A stretch of DNA of 64,000 bases. It comes from Pseudopedobacter sp044361595 (lineage in GTDB: Bacteria; Bacteroidota; Bacteroidia; Sphingobacteriales; Sphingobacteriaceae). The notes beneath the pieces are model-generated. The model worked only from the letters and a program-made list of their open reading frames with translations. It ran no database searches and was not told the DNA's origin. The first letter of the stretch is position 1. Every line of letters starts with the position of its first letter. Where the stretch lies: NCBI GenBank assembly GCA_044361595.1, contig JBIKIN010000009.1, forward strand, positions 1 through 64,000, given 5' to 3'. The translations under genes were made by a program, and so were the position numbers. Positions 51,969 to 60,779 of the stretch are shown in pieces.

Positions 51969-52919
51969 ATGAAATTTGCTTTTGCCACATTTTTCTTATT
52001 GTTGTCACTCGCTGTATACAAGGTTTTTACTGGCAATTACTATCCATTTATACAATCCACTAACACCACTACTAAATTATTAAAGAGTACGCTTGATACT
52101 TTGAATTTCTCAAAAGATAGAATAGCTGTAAGTGGTGTAATTAAAGATAGTACCTTAAACGAGATATCAGGAATAGTTGCTAGTAGAGCTAATAAAAATT
52201 GCTATTGGGTTCATAATGATAGCGGAGATAAGGCCCAAATTTATTTAATTAACGATTTAGGAAAAAAGATTAGTACAGTAGTATTACAAAATATAACTAA
52301 TAGAGATTGGGAAGATATTACAATTGGACCTGGACCAATAAGCGGTAAAACCTACTTATACATTGCTGATATAGGTGATAATGGCAAAAAAAATATTTAT
52401 AAATACATTTATAGAATTGAGGAGCCAAAAATTAATATTAATCATCCAAATAAAAACATTTTACTGGAGAAAAAAGACATAAGTGTTTTAACGGTAACTT
52501 ACTTGGATGGATGTCGTGATGCGGAAACTTTATTAATTGACCCCATAACCAAAAAACTATACATCATAACGAAAAGGGAAACACATGTGCAAATTTATGA
52601 AATTGGAAATTCAGATTTTTTAAATGACACTTTAGAATTGGTTAAAGCAGAAAATGTTTTGCCTTTTAGAATGGTTAATGGTGGTGATATTTCGCCAAAT
52701 GGCAAAAGAATTTTAATAAAAAATTTAACGAAAATTTTTTATTGGGACAGAAAGCCTAAAGAATCAATACTAAATGCACTAAGTAGACAGGCAATAGAAT
52801 TACCTTATTATCAAGAACCTCAAGGAGAGGCAATTGCTTGGAGGCTAAACGGAAAGCATTTTGTTACTTTAAGCGAAATGCGTAATAATAATTCAACCAA
52901 TTTTTATTTATATAAATAG
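51969..52919 (+). CDS. Secreted beta-propeller-like protein of unknown function
   Basis: A 316-residue protein with an N-terminal membrane or signal helix (KFAFATFFLLLSLAVYKVF). The segment NEISGIVASRANKNCYWVHNDSGD, followed by NRDWEDITIGPG and TYLYIADIGDN, recalls phytase/esterase-like propellers that bind metal through Asp-rich loops. No catalytic assignment is made. It is 34 bp upstream of the first BNR-type gene of the glycan locus and may belong to it. Confidence 0.65.
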   Translation: MKFAFATFFLLLSLAVYKVFTGNYYPFIQSTNTTTKLLKSTLDTLNFSKDRIAVSGVIKDSTLNEISGIVASRANKNCYWVHNDSGDKAQIYLINDLGKKISTVVLQNITNRDWEDITIGPGPISGKTYLYIADIGDNGKKNIYKYIYRIEEPKININHPNKNILLEKKDISVLTVTYLDGCRDAETLLIDPITKKLYIITKRETHVQIYEIGNSDFLNDTLELVKAENVLPFRMVNGGDISPNGKRILIKNLTKIFYWDRKPKESILNALSRQAIELPYYQEPQGEAIAWRLNGKHFVTLSEMRNNNSTNFYLYK

Positions 52920-52953
52920 TTTTTCTTAAATCTTAATTAATTGAATATTTCCC

Positions 52954-54843
52954 ATGTCAGTAATTTTATTAATGAGGCTTAAAATCAGCAATTATATCAA
53001 GATAACCCTCTTTTTGGCTTTATTTTTCTCTGTAAATGATATTTGCGCCCAACCCGGCTCTATAGAAGAGCCTGTGAGATTTACAGGAAATATAAAATTA
53101 GATTTTTCAAGACCTGATGGAGCCTTACCCCCGGTTGTAGGTGCGCATAGTTATCAAGTTTTAAGGTCAGTAAAAGAAAATAAAGAACTTGGTGACGGTT
53201 TAGGATTTACTTTTCATCATCATCCGATGTTGACTCATTGGAAAAATAATTTTTATGTGCTCTTTAATGCTTGTCCGCAGCATGAGGAAAGGGGTCTAAC
53301 AGAAATTTTATTAGCAAGATCTGAAAATGGTATAGATTGGCAACAGCCGAAAATTTTATTTCCACACATAATTTACAAAGGGCAGCCTACTTTTAGTAAC
53401 CACAGAATTGGATTCTTTATAGGGCCAAGCGGTAGGCTTTATGGCATGACCGGGTACTTTCCTAAGTCCGAAGTGCCTCCACAAAAAGGAAGTGAGGATA
53501 CAGCTAAAAAATATTTTGGTATCGCTATCCGAGAAATTAAAGAAAATGGGGATTATGGAGATATTTATTTTGTTGCCCAAAACAATAGCCTTTATTTAAA
53601 AGAGGAGTTTCCTTTTCCATATTTCACGCAAAATAAAGATTCAATCATGATTGCAGATTGCGAATCTTTACGCAAGGACAAGTTATTGACTTTGCACTGG
53701 TGGGAACAAATTAGGCCTGAAAACTTTGATTTTCCAGAAACTCTGGTAAATCAAATTGAAAACAAAAACAGAAAATTTGCTAAGGCAATTAGTTATTACC
53801 ATAGAGAAGATAGCGCAATAGTAGCATTATGGAAAGATAGTAAGTCTGCATTATCATTCGATGAAGGGATGACATGGAGTAAAGTTAGTAATTTAAAAAC
53901 TTTCAGTAACGGTTATGCTAAAGTTTGGGCTCAAAGAACAAAAGATGGAAAGTACGCGGCAAGTTGGAGACCTATAGGTGAAGGAAGTTGGGGTAGGTAT
54001 CCTATACTTTGGGCCGTTAGTACTGATGGTATATTATACGATGGAGCTATGCATGTAAATGGAGAGGTTACTAGAAGATATGATGGTGGCTCAAAAGACA
54101 TTGGTCCATGTAATTACCAAATAGGAGTATATGAAGGTGGAGGGCAAACACCGGGCAAAGATATGTGGATTGTCTATTCTATGAGCAAAGAAGATATTTG
54201 GATAAGTAAAATTCCAGTACCTCTACTCGCCGAAAGTACAGGCGTAGGTTTAGAAAACTTTGAAAGCATTAAATCTTTAGTAGAGTTAAATGATTGGAAT
54301 ATTTATAGCCCAAAATGGTCTCCAATAAATATTAAAAAAGAATCAAATAACACTTTTTTGAAATTATCAGACTATGATCCATATGATTATGCCAAAGCTT
54401 TTAAAGTATTTAAAAAAGCTGAGCAAATGTTGAATATTAAATTTAAAGTTTTAGCACAGCAAACAAGCCATGGACGATTTGAAATAGTGATAGGAAATAC
54501 CAAAGAACTTGACCCAATTAAAATTTCGCTTTCACAAAATGGTAGAGTATCTGTTAGTGGATGGGATGGCGAAAATGACTTGGGACCATACAAAGAAAAT
54601 ATGTGGTTAAATTTTGAGCTCAAATTGAATATTAAGGAAAATAATTTTAGTGTTATTTATAATAACCATCTAACTGATAATTTGGTATTTAATAGCAAAA
54701 AGTTGGACTATTTAGATAGAATAACCTTTAGAACAGGTCTTCAGAGGGGTATTTCTATAAATCCAGTAGAGCCCAAGACAGATATGCCATTAAAAGATAA
54801 TGCAGTTTTTTTTGTAGATGATGTTGAAATTTCAAGCAACTAA
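52954..54843 (+). CDS. Secreted BNR/sialidase-superfamily propeller protein with C-terminal domain
   Basis: A 629-residue secreted protein; a second start at 52972 (MRLKISNYIKITLFLALFFS) would give a shorter signal ending ICAQ. Residues ~30-425 are a BNR-type propeller (GFTFHHHPMLTHWKNNFYVLFN, then Asp-box-like SENGIDW and SFDEGMTW). Residues ~430-629 form a separate beta-sandwich region, possibly a carbohydrate-binding module. Proteins of this type in Bacteroidota are usually labelled exo-alpha-sialidase, but the real substrate is not known. It lies upstream of the SUMF1-BNR gene by 47 bp. Confidence 0.78.
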   Translation: MSVILLMRLKISNYIKITLFLALFFSVNDICAQPGSIEEPVRFTGNIKLDFSRPDGALPPVVGAHSYQVLRSVKENKELGDGLGFTFHHHPMLTHWKNNFYVLFNACPQHEERGLTEILLARSENGIDWQQPKILFPHIIYKGQPTFSNHRIGFFIGPSGRLYGMTGYFPKSEVPPQKGSEDTAKKYFGIAIREIKENGDYGDIYFVAQNNSLYLKEEFPFPYFTQNKDSIMIADCESLRKDKLLTLHWWEQIRPENFDFPETLVNQIENKNRKFAKAISYYHREDSAIVALWKDSKSALSFDEGMTWSKVSNLKTFSNGYAKVWAQRTKDGKYAASWRPIGEGSWGRYPILWAVSTDGILYDGAMHVNGEVTRRYDGGSKDIGPCNYQIGVYEGGGQTPGKDMWIVYSMSKEDIWISKIPVPLLAESTGVGLENFESIKSLVELNDWNIYSPKWSPINIKKESNNTFLKLSDYDPYDYAKAFKVFKKAEQMLNIKFKVLAQQTSHGRFEIVIGNTKELDPIKISLSQNGRVSVSGWDGENDLGPYKENMWLNFELKLNIKENNFSVIYNNHLTDNLVFNSKKLDYLDRITFRTGLQRGISINPVEPKTDMPLKDNAVFFVDDVEISSN

Positions 54844-54890
54844 TTTGCCATTTTTGACCTATTTATATAGTAATTAATTGATAGTAACTT

Positions 54891-57188
54891 ATGAAGCACT
54901 TTAAAAATTTAAAAATTTATTTTTCTATCACGTTGATATCTTCAATAGTATTAGTGAACTTTTCATTTAATTATACTGTTTTAGATAATTCAACAGGATT
55001 GCAATTTGTCAAAATCCCTAAAGGAGACTTTTTAATGGGTGCTGATATAGATCCTTCTTATATTGTTGCAAACGAAAAAAAAGGGTGGAAAAGCATATTT
55101 ATTCAAGATGAATTCCCAATAAGAAGAATTAAATTAAGCTTGGATTTCGAGATTTCTAAATATGAAGTTACGAATGCCCAATATGAACAATTTGACTCTA
55201 AACATAGAGATCTTAGAGGTAATTTTATGAATATTTCTACCTTGGATAATGAAGCAGTAGTATATGTATCTTGGGAAGATGCTTATAAATATACCCAGTG
55301 GTTAAGCAAAAACGATGCAGATTATGATTATCGTTTACCTACAGAAGCAGAATGGGAATATGTATGTAGAGCAGGTACTAGAACTGCCTTTAATGATGGG
55401 TTGAATAAAGATATATATAAGAATAACCCTTTCTCTTCGATAGAAATGGAATCTAAACATTATAAATTTCCTTACCCTTTCACATGGTCGAATGGGTGTA
55501 GGAATTGGGTGACATGGACACCAGAGGAATGCATCGGGGTTGACGATGTTTACCCTAATAAAACACAAATAAAAGATGCGGATTTAACAATAGGGATGTC
55601 TCAACCTAATAATTTTGGCGTTTATGATATGCATGGAAACGTTGAAGAATGGGTAAGTGATTGGTATGGGCTTTATGATAAAAAAAACATTCTTAATCCT
55701 TTAGGACCTTCCAAAGGTGACTTTAAAGTAATTAGAGGAGGAAGCCATAATAACCATGTGCAACATGCTCGCTCTTCTAACCGAATGTCTTCAGCCATCA
55801 ACGATAAAAATTATTTTGTTGGGTTTAGAGTTGTAAGGACTTTGAAGACTAAAAAGATAAGTCAAAAACATAGCAAAAATTTCACAAGAAATTGGTCAGA
55901 TAACGTCAAAAAGAAAGATTTTAAATGGAACAAGGACTCAAATGAACCTACTTTTTATATGGAATCTGTATTTGAATTGATACCTAAACTTGAAGATGGG
56001 TCTCATTATGGTTCACCAGAACAGTTAAGGCAATTTGGATTTGATGGTTCTAACCAAAAACCTCTATTAACAGGTCCACTATATACGCATAATCATTCTC
56101 CTACTATCACTTGGTGCAGAAACGGCGATGTATTTATGTCTTGGTTTACAGGAGAAAGTGAAGTTGGACCTGAGCTCAGTTTAGTGGCTACAAGAGGGAT
56201 AAGGTCACAAAATGGGAAAATAAATTGGACATATCCTTCAGAATTTTTAAAAGCTGCAGATAGGAATATGCATAGTTCTAATATTATCATTGATAAAAAC
56301 GGAGTTTTGCATCAAATGTCAAGCATAGGCTTAGCAGGAAGATGGGATAAGTTAGCTTTAGGCTACAGAAGGAGTATGGATAACGGTGCTACATGGTCTC
56401 CAGTGAGGATGGTTTTAGAATTAGATCATGGCTTTACGGATGGCTGCTCAATGCAAGGTAACATGTTCGAAAAATCAAATGGAGATTTAGTCTTTATAGT
56501 GGATGATAAGGAAGACGGAACATCTAATACAGGAAGTATAGTAACGAGTTCTGATGGTGGTAACACATGGTATCGAAAAGGGCATTCTTCTACAACATCC
56601 AATACTTTAAGAATAGCAGGTTTACATTCAGCAGTAATAGAAATTAACGATATAAATGGAGATAAAAAAAATGATTTATTAGCAATTGCAAGAGATAATG
56701 GTGCTTATTTTGGCGGAAAAGCTCCTCAAAGTATTTCTATTGATGGAGGTGAGACATGGCAAAGAAGTGCATCTGTATTTCCATCGATAAAAGGTGAGCA
56801 AAGATTTTCTTTATTAAGGCTTCCATATTCCCAAAAATTAGATGGGAAACAACCTATTCTTTTTGTTGGATTTGCAAATGAGGGCATTCAAGGAAGAAAT
56901 GCAGAAGGTAAGCTGGACACTATTCGAGGACTTTATGTTTCTCTATCATATAATGAGGGTAAAACATGGCCAAGCGAATACAGAAAAGTCGTAAGCGATA
57001 TTACAGGAAGTAATGAAAAAACTTTGGAGATAGCACCATGGCAAAAGAAAAATGTGTTTAAAAAAGCAAAGAGTTTAGATATAGGATATATGTCAGCAAC
57101 ACAAAGTCCTGATGGATTGATTCACCTAACTGATGGTAAACTTGTATTTACCTTTAACACTTCATGGATCAATCAAAAAAGCAATTAA
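54891..57188 (+). CDS. SUMF1/formylglycine-enzyme-like domain fused to BNR/sialidase-type propeller
   Basis: A 765-residue secreted protein. Residues ~35-320 form an FGE-type sulfatase-modifying fold (KYEVTNAQYEQF, RLPTEAEWEYVCRAGTRT, MHGNVEEWVSDWYG, VIRGGSHNN, VGFRVVRTL). The usual GGSW turn is GGSH (His286), and the C-terminal part lacks the paired catalytic Cys of true FGE, so it is probably a binding domain. Residues ~360-765 are a propeller with clear Asp boxes (SMDNGATW, SSDGGNTW, SIDGGETW, SYNEGKTW). No sulfatase gene is in the window. Confidence 0.82.
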   Translation: MKHFKNLKIYFSITLISSIVLVNFSFNYTVLDNSTGLQFVKIPKGDFLMGADIDPSYIVANEKKGWKSIFIQDEFPIRRIKLSLDFEISKYEVTNAQYEQFDSKHRDLRGNFMNISTLDNEAVVYVSWEDAYKYTQWLSKNDADYDYRLPTEAEWEYVCRAGTRTAFNDGLNKDIYKNNPFSSIEMESKHYKFPYPFTWSNGCRNWVTWTPEECIGVDDVYPNKTQIKDADLTIGMSQPNNFGVYDMHGNVEEWVSDWYGLYDKKNILNPLGPSKGDFKVIRGGSHNNHVQHARSSNRMSSAINDKNYFVGFRVVRTLKTKKISQKHSKNFTRNWSDNVKKKDFKWNKDSNEPTFYMESVFELIPKLEDGSHYGSPEQLRQFGFDGSNQKPLLTGPLYTHNHSPTITWCRNGDVFMSWFTGESEVGPELSLVATRGIRSQNGKINWTYPSEFLKAADRNMHSSNIIIDKNGVLHQMSSIGLAGRWDKLALGYRRSMDNGATWSPVRMVLELDHGFTDGCSMQGNMFEKSNGDLVFIVDDKEDGTSNTGSIVTSSDGGNTWYRKGHSSTTSNTLRIAGLHSAVIEINDINGDKKNDLLAIARDNGAYFGGKAPQSISIDGGETWQRSASVFPSIKGEQRFSLLRLPYSQKLDGKQPILFVGFANEGIQGRNAEGKLDTIRGLYVSLSYNEGKTWPSEYRKVVSDITGSNEKTLEIAPWQKKNVFKKAKSLDIGYMSATQSPDGLIHLTDGKLVFTFNTSWINQKSN

Positions 57189-57279
57189 TCGCTTAGTTAA
57201 AGCAACACTGGAATATAGAGGTGTTACTGTTACCTCTTGCTCATTTAGTCAAATGGTTTTCTAAAATCAAAATCCATTG

Positions 57280-57324
57280 AGCAAATCATTTGATTAAAAT
57301 AGATTTATAATAAAATGATTTGCT
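57280..57324. promoter_or_regulatory. 12 bp inverted repeat upstream of the AraC gene
   Basis: AGCAAATCATTT (57280-57291) and AAATGATTTGCT (57313-57324) form a perfect inverted pair 21 bp apart, ending 45 bp before the regulator's ATG. It fits an operator, possibly autoregulatory; it could also be a hairpin. Confidence 0.5.
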
Positions 57325-57369
57325 AAATTTAAAAACCAATTTAACAAACCACACAATTAAGTATTTATT

Positions 57370-58233
57370 ATGAAGCATATCTTGTCCCAAATTATTGTTC
57401 CTGATTGTTCTTCTTTTAGTATTAAAAAAACTAAGCTTACTCCAGCAACCTATAATATACATTCCCATAAAAACTTTGAGATTAATTATATTGTAAATGG
57501 AATGGGTACTAGAATCATAGGAGATAATATCGAAACTTTTTACAGTGGAGATTTGGTAATATTGGGCCCAGAACTTCCTCACTGCTGGGAAGTAAAAAGC
57601 GTGTCAGATGGTTTTTTCCCTGAATGTATAACTATACATTTTCACGAGCATTTTTTGGAGCAACAAATTATGAAATCCCCTGAGCTCTTACCTATCTATG
57701 ATTTGATCAAAGAATCTTGTTTAGGTATAGAATTTTTTGGCGAAGAAAAAACTAATATCGCAAATGTTTTACATAAAATGCTTAAAGCAAATCCTTTAAG
57801 AAGGTTAATTTATCTTTTAGAAATATTCGAGATTCTTATCCGCACACATGATAGAAAAGTTCTAGCAAAAGCAGGTTTCTTAAACGATTCAATTAATACT
57901 CATAATCAAAAGTTGAATAAAGTCTATGAGTATATCATGGTTAATTTCACAAAAAAAATTTATTTAAAAGATGTTTCCTCAATATGTTGTATGTCTCCTA
58001 GTACTTTTTGTAGGTTTTTTGAAAATGTTACAGGTAAAACATTATTTGATTATTTAAAAGAGGTAAGGATAGGTTATGCTTGTAAACTCCTTCAAGAATC
58101 AGAATTAACAATATCAAATATTTGCTATCAATCTGGATTTAATAACCTTTCACATTTTAATAATCAATTTAAAGATATAAATCATGTTTCTCCCGGTGAA
58201 TACAGAAAAATGATAAACAAAGTATCCAACTAA
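57370..58233 (+). CDS. AraC-family transcription regulator
   Basis: A 287-residue activator. The N-terminal cupin sensor has NIHSHKNFEINYIVNGMG and LVILGPELPHCW. The C-terminal part (residues ~185-287) has two helix-turn-helix units: YLKDVSSICCMSPSTFCRFF and TISNICYQSGFNNLSHFNNQF, ending SPGEYRKM. It lies in the middle of the glycan locus and is the likely regulator of the susC and propeller genes. Confidence 0.93.
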   Translation: MKHILSQIIVPDCSSFSIKKTKLTPATYNIHSHKNFEINYIVNGMGTRIIGDNIETFYSGDLVILGPELPHCWEVKSVSDGFFPECITIHFHEHFLEQQIMKSPELLPIYDLIKESCLGIEFFGEEKTNIANVLHKMLKANPLRRLIYLLEIFEILIRTHDRKVLAKAGFLNDSINTHNQKLNKVYEYIMVNFTKKIYLKDVSSICCMSPSTFCRFFENVTGKTLFDYLKEVRIGYACKLLQESELTISNICYQSGFNNLSHFNNQFKDINHVSPGEYRKMINKVSN

Positions 58234-58803
58234 TCAAATGATCTTTTGTGGTTAAATATAGCTACTCAGTTATTTTTTTGCCAAAATTTTAAACTGATGT
58301 TTATATACAGAAGATAAATCTATATTTAATTTCAAGTGTTTTTTGGTCTAAAGCATTGGTATAGGTACATTTTGAATGGTACGTGTATATCCCTTTATAT
58401 TAGCTTACTAGTACTGCCATTAGTTTTTATAACCAAGTTTTTTTGCAAGTGACATTTTATTTTTTCTCCAATGCTAATTATTTGCCTTTTAACATAATTC
58501 CTTGATTATGATAGCACTTGTTTTAGTAAGAAATCTATCGACAAAGTGCTTGTTTTAATAAAAAATTCTTTGCCTCTCATATTCTTCTTCATGAGTCAAA
58601 ATAATATATAAATTCAGTAAAATCAATGATACCTACAAATCACAATCGCACTACTTTTGAATTCTAACCAAATTATATAAAAAAGAGCATAGCGAATATT
58701 CAGTAACCTTACCAAACTAATTAATAGGTTATTATGCTTGCGAAAGTTCTATAAAACAAAAGTATTAATGGGTTTTTATAAACAATTTCAAACAAAAATT
58801 TTT
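58234..58803. other. Gene-free upstream region of the third propeller gene
   Basis: About 570 bp, AT-rich. The part from about 58444 to 58680 matches the DNA upstream of susC (see the promoter entries). The rest holds nothing recognised. Confidence 0.6.
58444..58680 (+). promoter_or_regulatory. Conserved upstream block, copy 1
   Basis: Shares with 60548-60776 the ordered words TATGATAGCACTTGTTTT, TCTA(T/G)CGACAA, TGTTTTAATAAA, AGTCAAAATAATATATAAA, CAGTAAAATCAATG and CTAACCAAATTATA with similar spacing. Two neighbouring genes with the same leader imply shared control, probably by the AraC protein. Confidence 0.75.
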
Positions 58804-60189
58804 ATGATTAAATTAAAGATGAACACTTTTTTATTAACTGTAATTTTAATGTGTAATTATGGTGTATTAATGGCTCAGAAAGACAAAGGCGAAGAAATAA
58901 AATTTTGCCCTCCTACTCTGATGGAAGATGAACTTCCAAACCTTGGGTTGCCAATGGCAAAAGGCGCAGAAACATTTTTACTTTATGATGTTGCAAATAA
59001 TAGAGCCAAACTAGAACAACCTTACCTTGGAACCTACTCGCATCATGCTCATTTAGAGACTTTTAATGGATTGGTTGTTCTTACATGGAGTAATCACTTT
59101 GCCGATGAGGATTCTCCTGGTCAATATGTTCGATATGCTATTTCAAAAGATAATGGAAAAACATGGATAAACCCTAATCAGAAAATTGAGAATGGAACAA
59201 AATATGGAGCAGTATTATTCCCCCCTATGGAAACACCAATTCGTAACCCACAAAATGAAGGCGAGAATAAAATTAAGGTTTCTAATTTAGAAAACCCTCT
59301 GCTTGGTCATCGTCCTCATGATAAATGTGGTAGTGGTATCAAAGGTAATAAGGACTCATATAGAAATGACAATTGTGGATTCTACCATCTTGAAATGTGT
59401 GCTAATGGATTTGCTAAGATTGATGGAAAGCTATATGCTATTGCCGAAGTTGCTAAAGGCATAAATGCAGTTGGTATAGGTAGAATTGCTAGGGAAATAG
59501 ATAGCAAAGGAAATCTTGGAGATATTTTTTGGTTAAATGAAGATGTGCCTGATTTAAGTAAAATATCGCCAAACGCAATTAATCTGAAACTTTATAATAA
59601 TTTAGTTTATAAAAAAGAATTAGGTGTAAAGATCATGGAGTATTTAAAAAATCCTTTACATATGCCTCAATGGGATTTCTACCACAAAGGCTGGACACAG
59701 TTAGATGGTAAAGTGCATGCAGATTGGCAATCAGCTAAAGGAATTAAAGGACATGAGCCAACTTATGCCTATTTAATGAATAATGGAGCTTATGCTAGAC
59801 TTTGGCGTATCAAAGACGATAATATTAATGCACAGTTTAGTTATGACCAAGGAAAATCATGGACTAATCTTGAAAGAACTAATTTTCCAGATTGTGGTAG
59901 CCGGGCATGTGTTGGTAACCTACCTGATGGAAGAAGTTATGTGGTAAACAACCCATATAAGCATGGCAGAAATCCACTTGTACTTTCAATTTCTGAAGAT
60001 GGAAAAAAATTCGATAAAGCTTATATTATTCGTAGCGGAAACTCAGGCGAAATCGATAAAACTGGAAGAGCTAAAAATGCTGGTTATCAATACCCTCACT
60101 CAATAGTTTCCGGTGACTATCTTATTATAGCTTATTCTATTAATAAAGAGAGTATGGCAACAACCAGGATTCCTCTTAAAAATTTGTGA
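58804..60189 (+). CDS. Secreted BNR/sialidase-type propeller protein
   Basis: Starting at ATG 58804 it has a signal sequence (MNTFLLTVILMCNYGVLMAQ is reached from the inner Met); the frame is open to a TTG at 58738. The mature protein is a propeller with Asp-box motifs SKDNGKTW, SYDQGKSW and SEDGKKF and the opening TYSHHAHLETFNGLVVLTWSNH. Its product is not closely similar to the other two propeller proteins here, so it probably has its own substrate link. Its upstream region duplicates that of susC. Confidence 0.78.
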   Translation: MIKLKMNTFLLTVILMCNYGVLMAQKDKGEEIKFCPPTLMEDELPNLGLPMAKGAETFLLYDVANNRAKLEQPYLGTYSHHAHLETFNGLVVLTWSNHFADEDSPGQYVRYAISKDNGKTWINPNQKIENGTKYGAVLFPPMETPIRNPQNEGENKIKVSNLENPLLGHRPHDKCGSGIKGNKDSYRNDNCGFYHLEMCANGFAKIDGKLYAIAEVAKGINAVGIGRIAREIDSKGNLGDIFWLNEDVPDLSKISPNAINLKLYNNLVYKKELGVKIMEYLKNPLHMPQWDFYHKGWTQLDGKVHADWQSAKGIKGHEPTYAYLMNNGAYARLWRIKDDNINAQFSYDQGKSWTNLERTNFPDCGSRACVGNLPDGRSYVVNNPYKHGRNPLVLSISEDGKKFDKAYIIRSGNSGEIDKTGRAKNAGYQYPHSIVSGDYLIIAYSINKESMATTRIPLKNL

Positions 60190-60240
60190 TAATAAATTTT
60201 ATTGTTGATATATTCTAAAATTATCAACCTATATGCCATA

Positions 60241-60283
60241 AATCCTCACATAAATTTAAAATTAAATTTGTGTGGGGATTTTT
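60241..60283 (+). terminator. Probable intrinsic terminator after the propeller gene
   Basis: AATCCTCACATAAATTT (60241-60257) and AAATTTGTGTGGGGATT (60264-60280) form a stem with two G-T pairs, followed by a T-run. Confidence 0.75.
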
Positions 60284-60547
60284 ACATGTATTTTACTTTA
60301 TTACATTTTTGAGTTATTGTTTTTTTTTGACGATTTTAAAAAAAAGCACTAAAATGTATTTCTTTAACAGTTATAGTATCTACAATTAATAGTTCATTAT
60401 CATTTTAACTTTAGATTTGAAATACCATAAATTGTATCCGGATCTCAATTTGAATCATTTGAGTTTTTAGATGATTATACCTATTAAAAGATTATTCTTT
60501 GATGAATGATTTTGTAATCACCTAGGAAATTTAATAAAATTGTATTT

Positions 60548-60776
60548 TTAAGTGTCATCTCTTTTCTTTTTCCAAAGCTTAATTACATTTTAAAGTTATT
60601 TTTTGACTATGATAGCACTTGTTTTCATTCAAAATCTAGCGACAAGTCGCATGTTTTAATAAATACTCTTGCCTGATATATTCTTCATAAGTCAAAATAA
60701 TATATAAAATCAGTAAAATCAATGTAATCTATTACTTATAGATGCTATACTTTTATATCACTAACCAAATTATAAC
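60548..60776 (+). promoter_or_regulatory. Conserved upstream block, copy 2 (susC promoter region)
   Basis: Ends a few bases before the susC ATG and shares its ordered words with 58444-58680. The remaining 60284-60547 of this 590 bp gap shows nothing recognisable. Confidence 0.75.
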
Positions 60777-60779
60777 GAA

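Noticed and set aside
54891..55860. Formylglycine-generating activity for the SUMF1-like domain
   Set aside because: The C-terminal turn reads GGSH and the catalytic Cys residues are not seen; no sulfatase gene is in the window.
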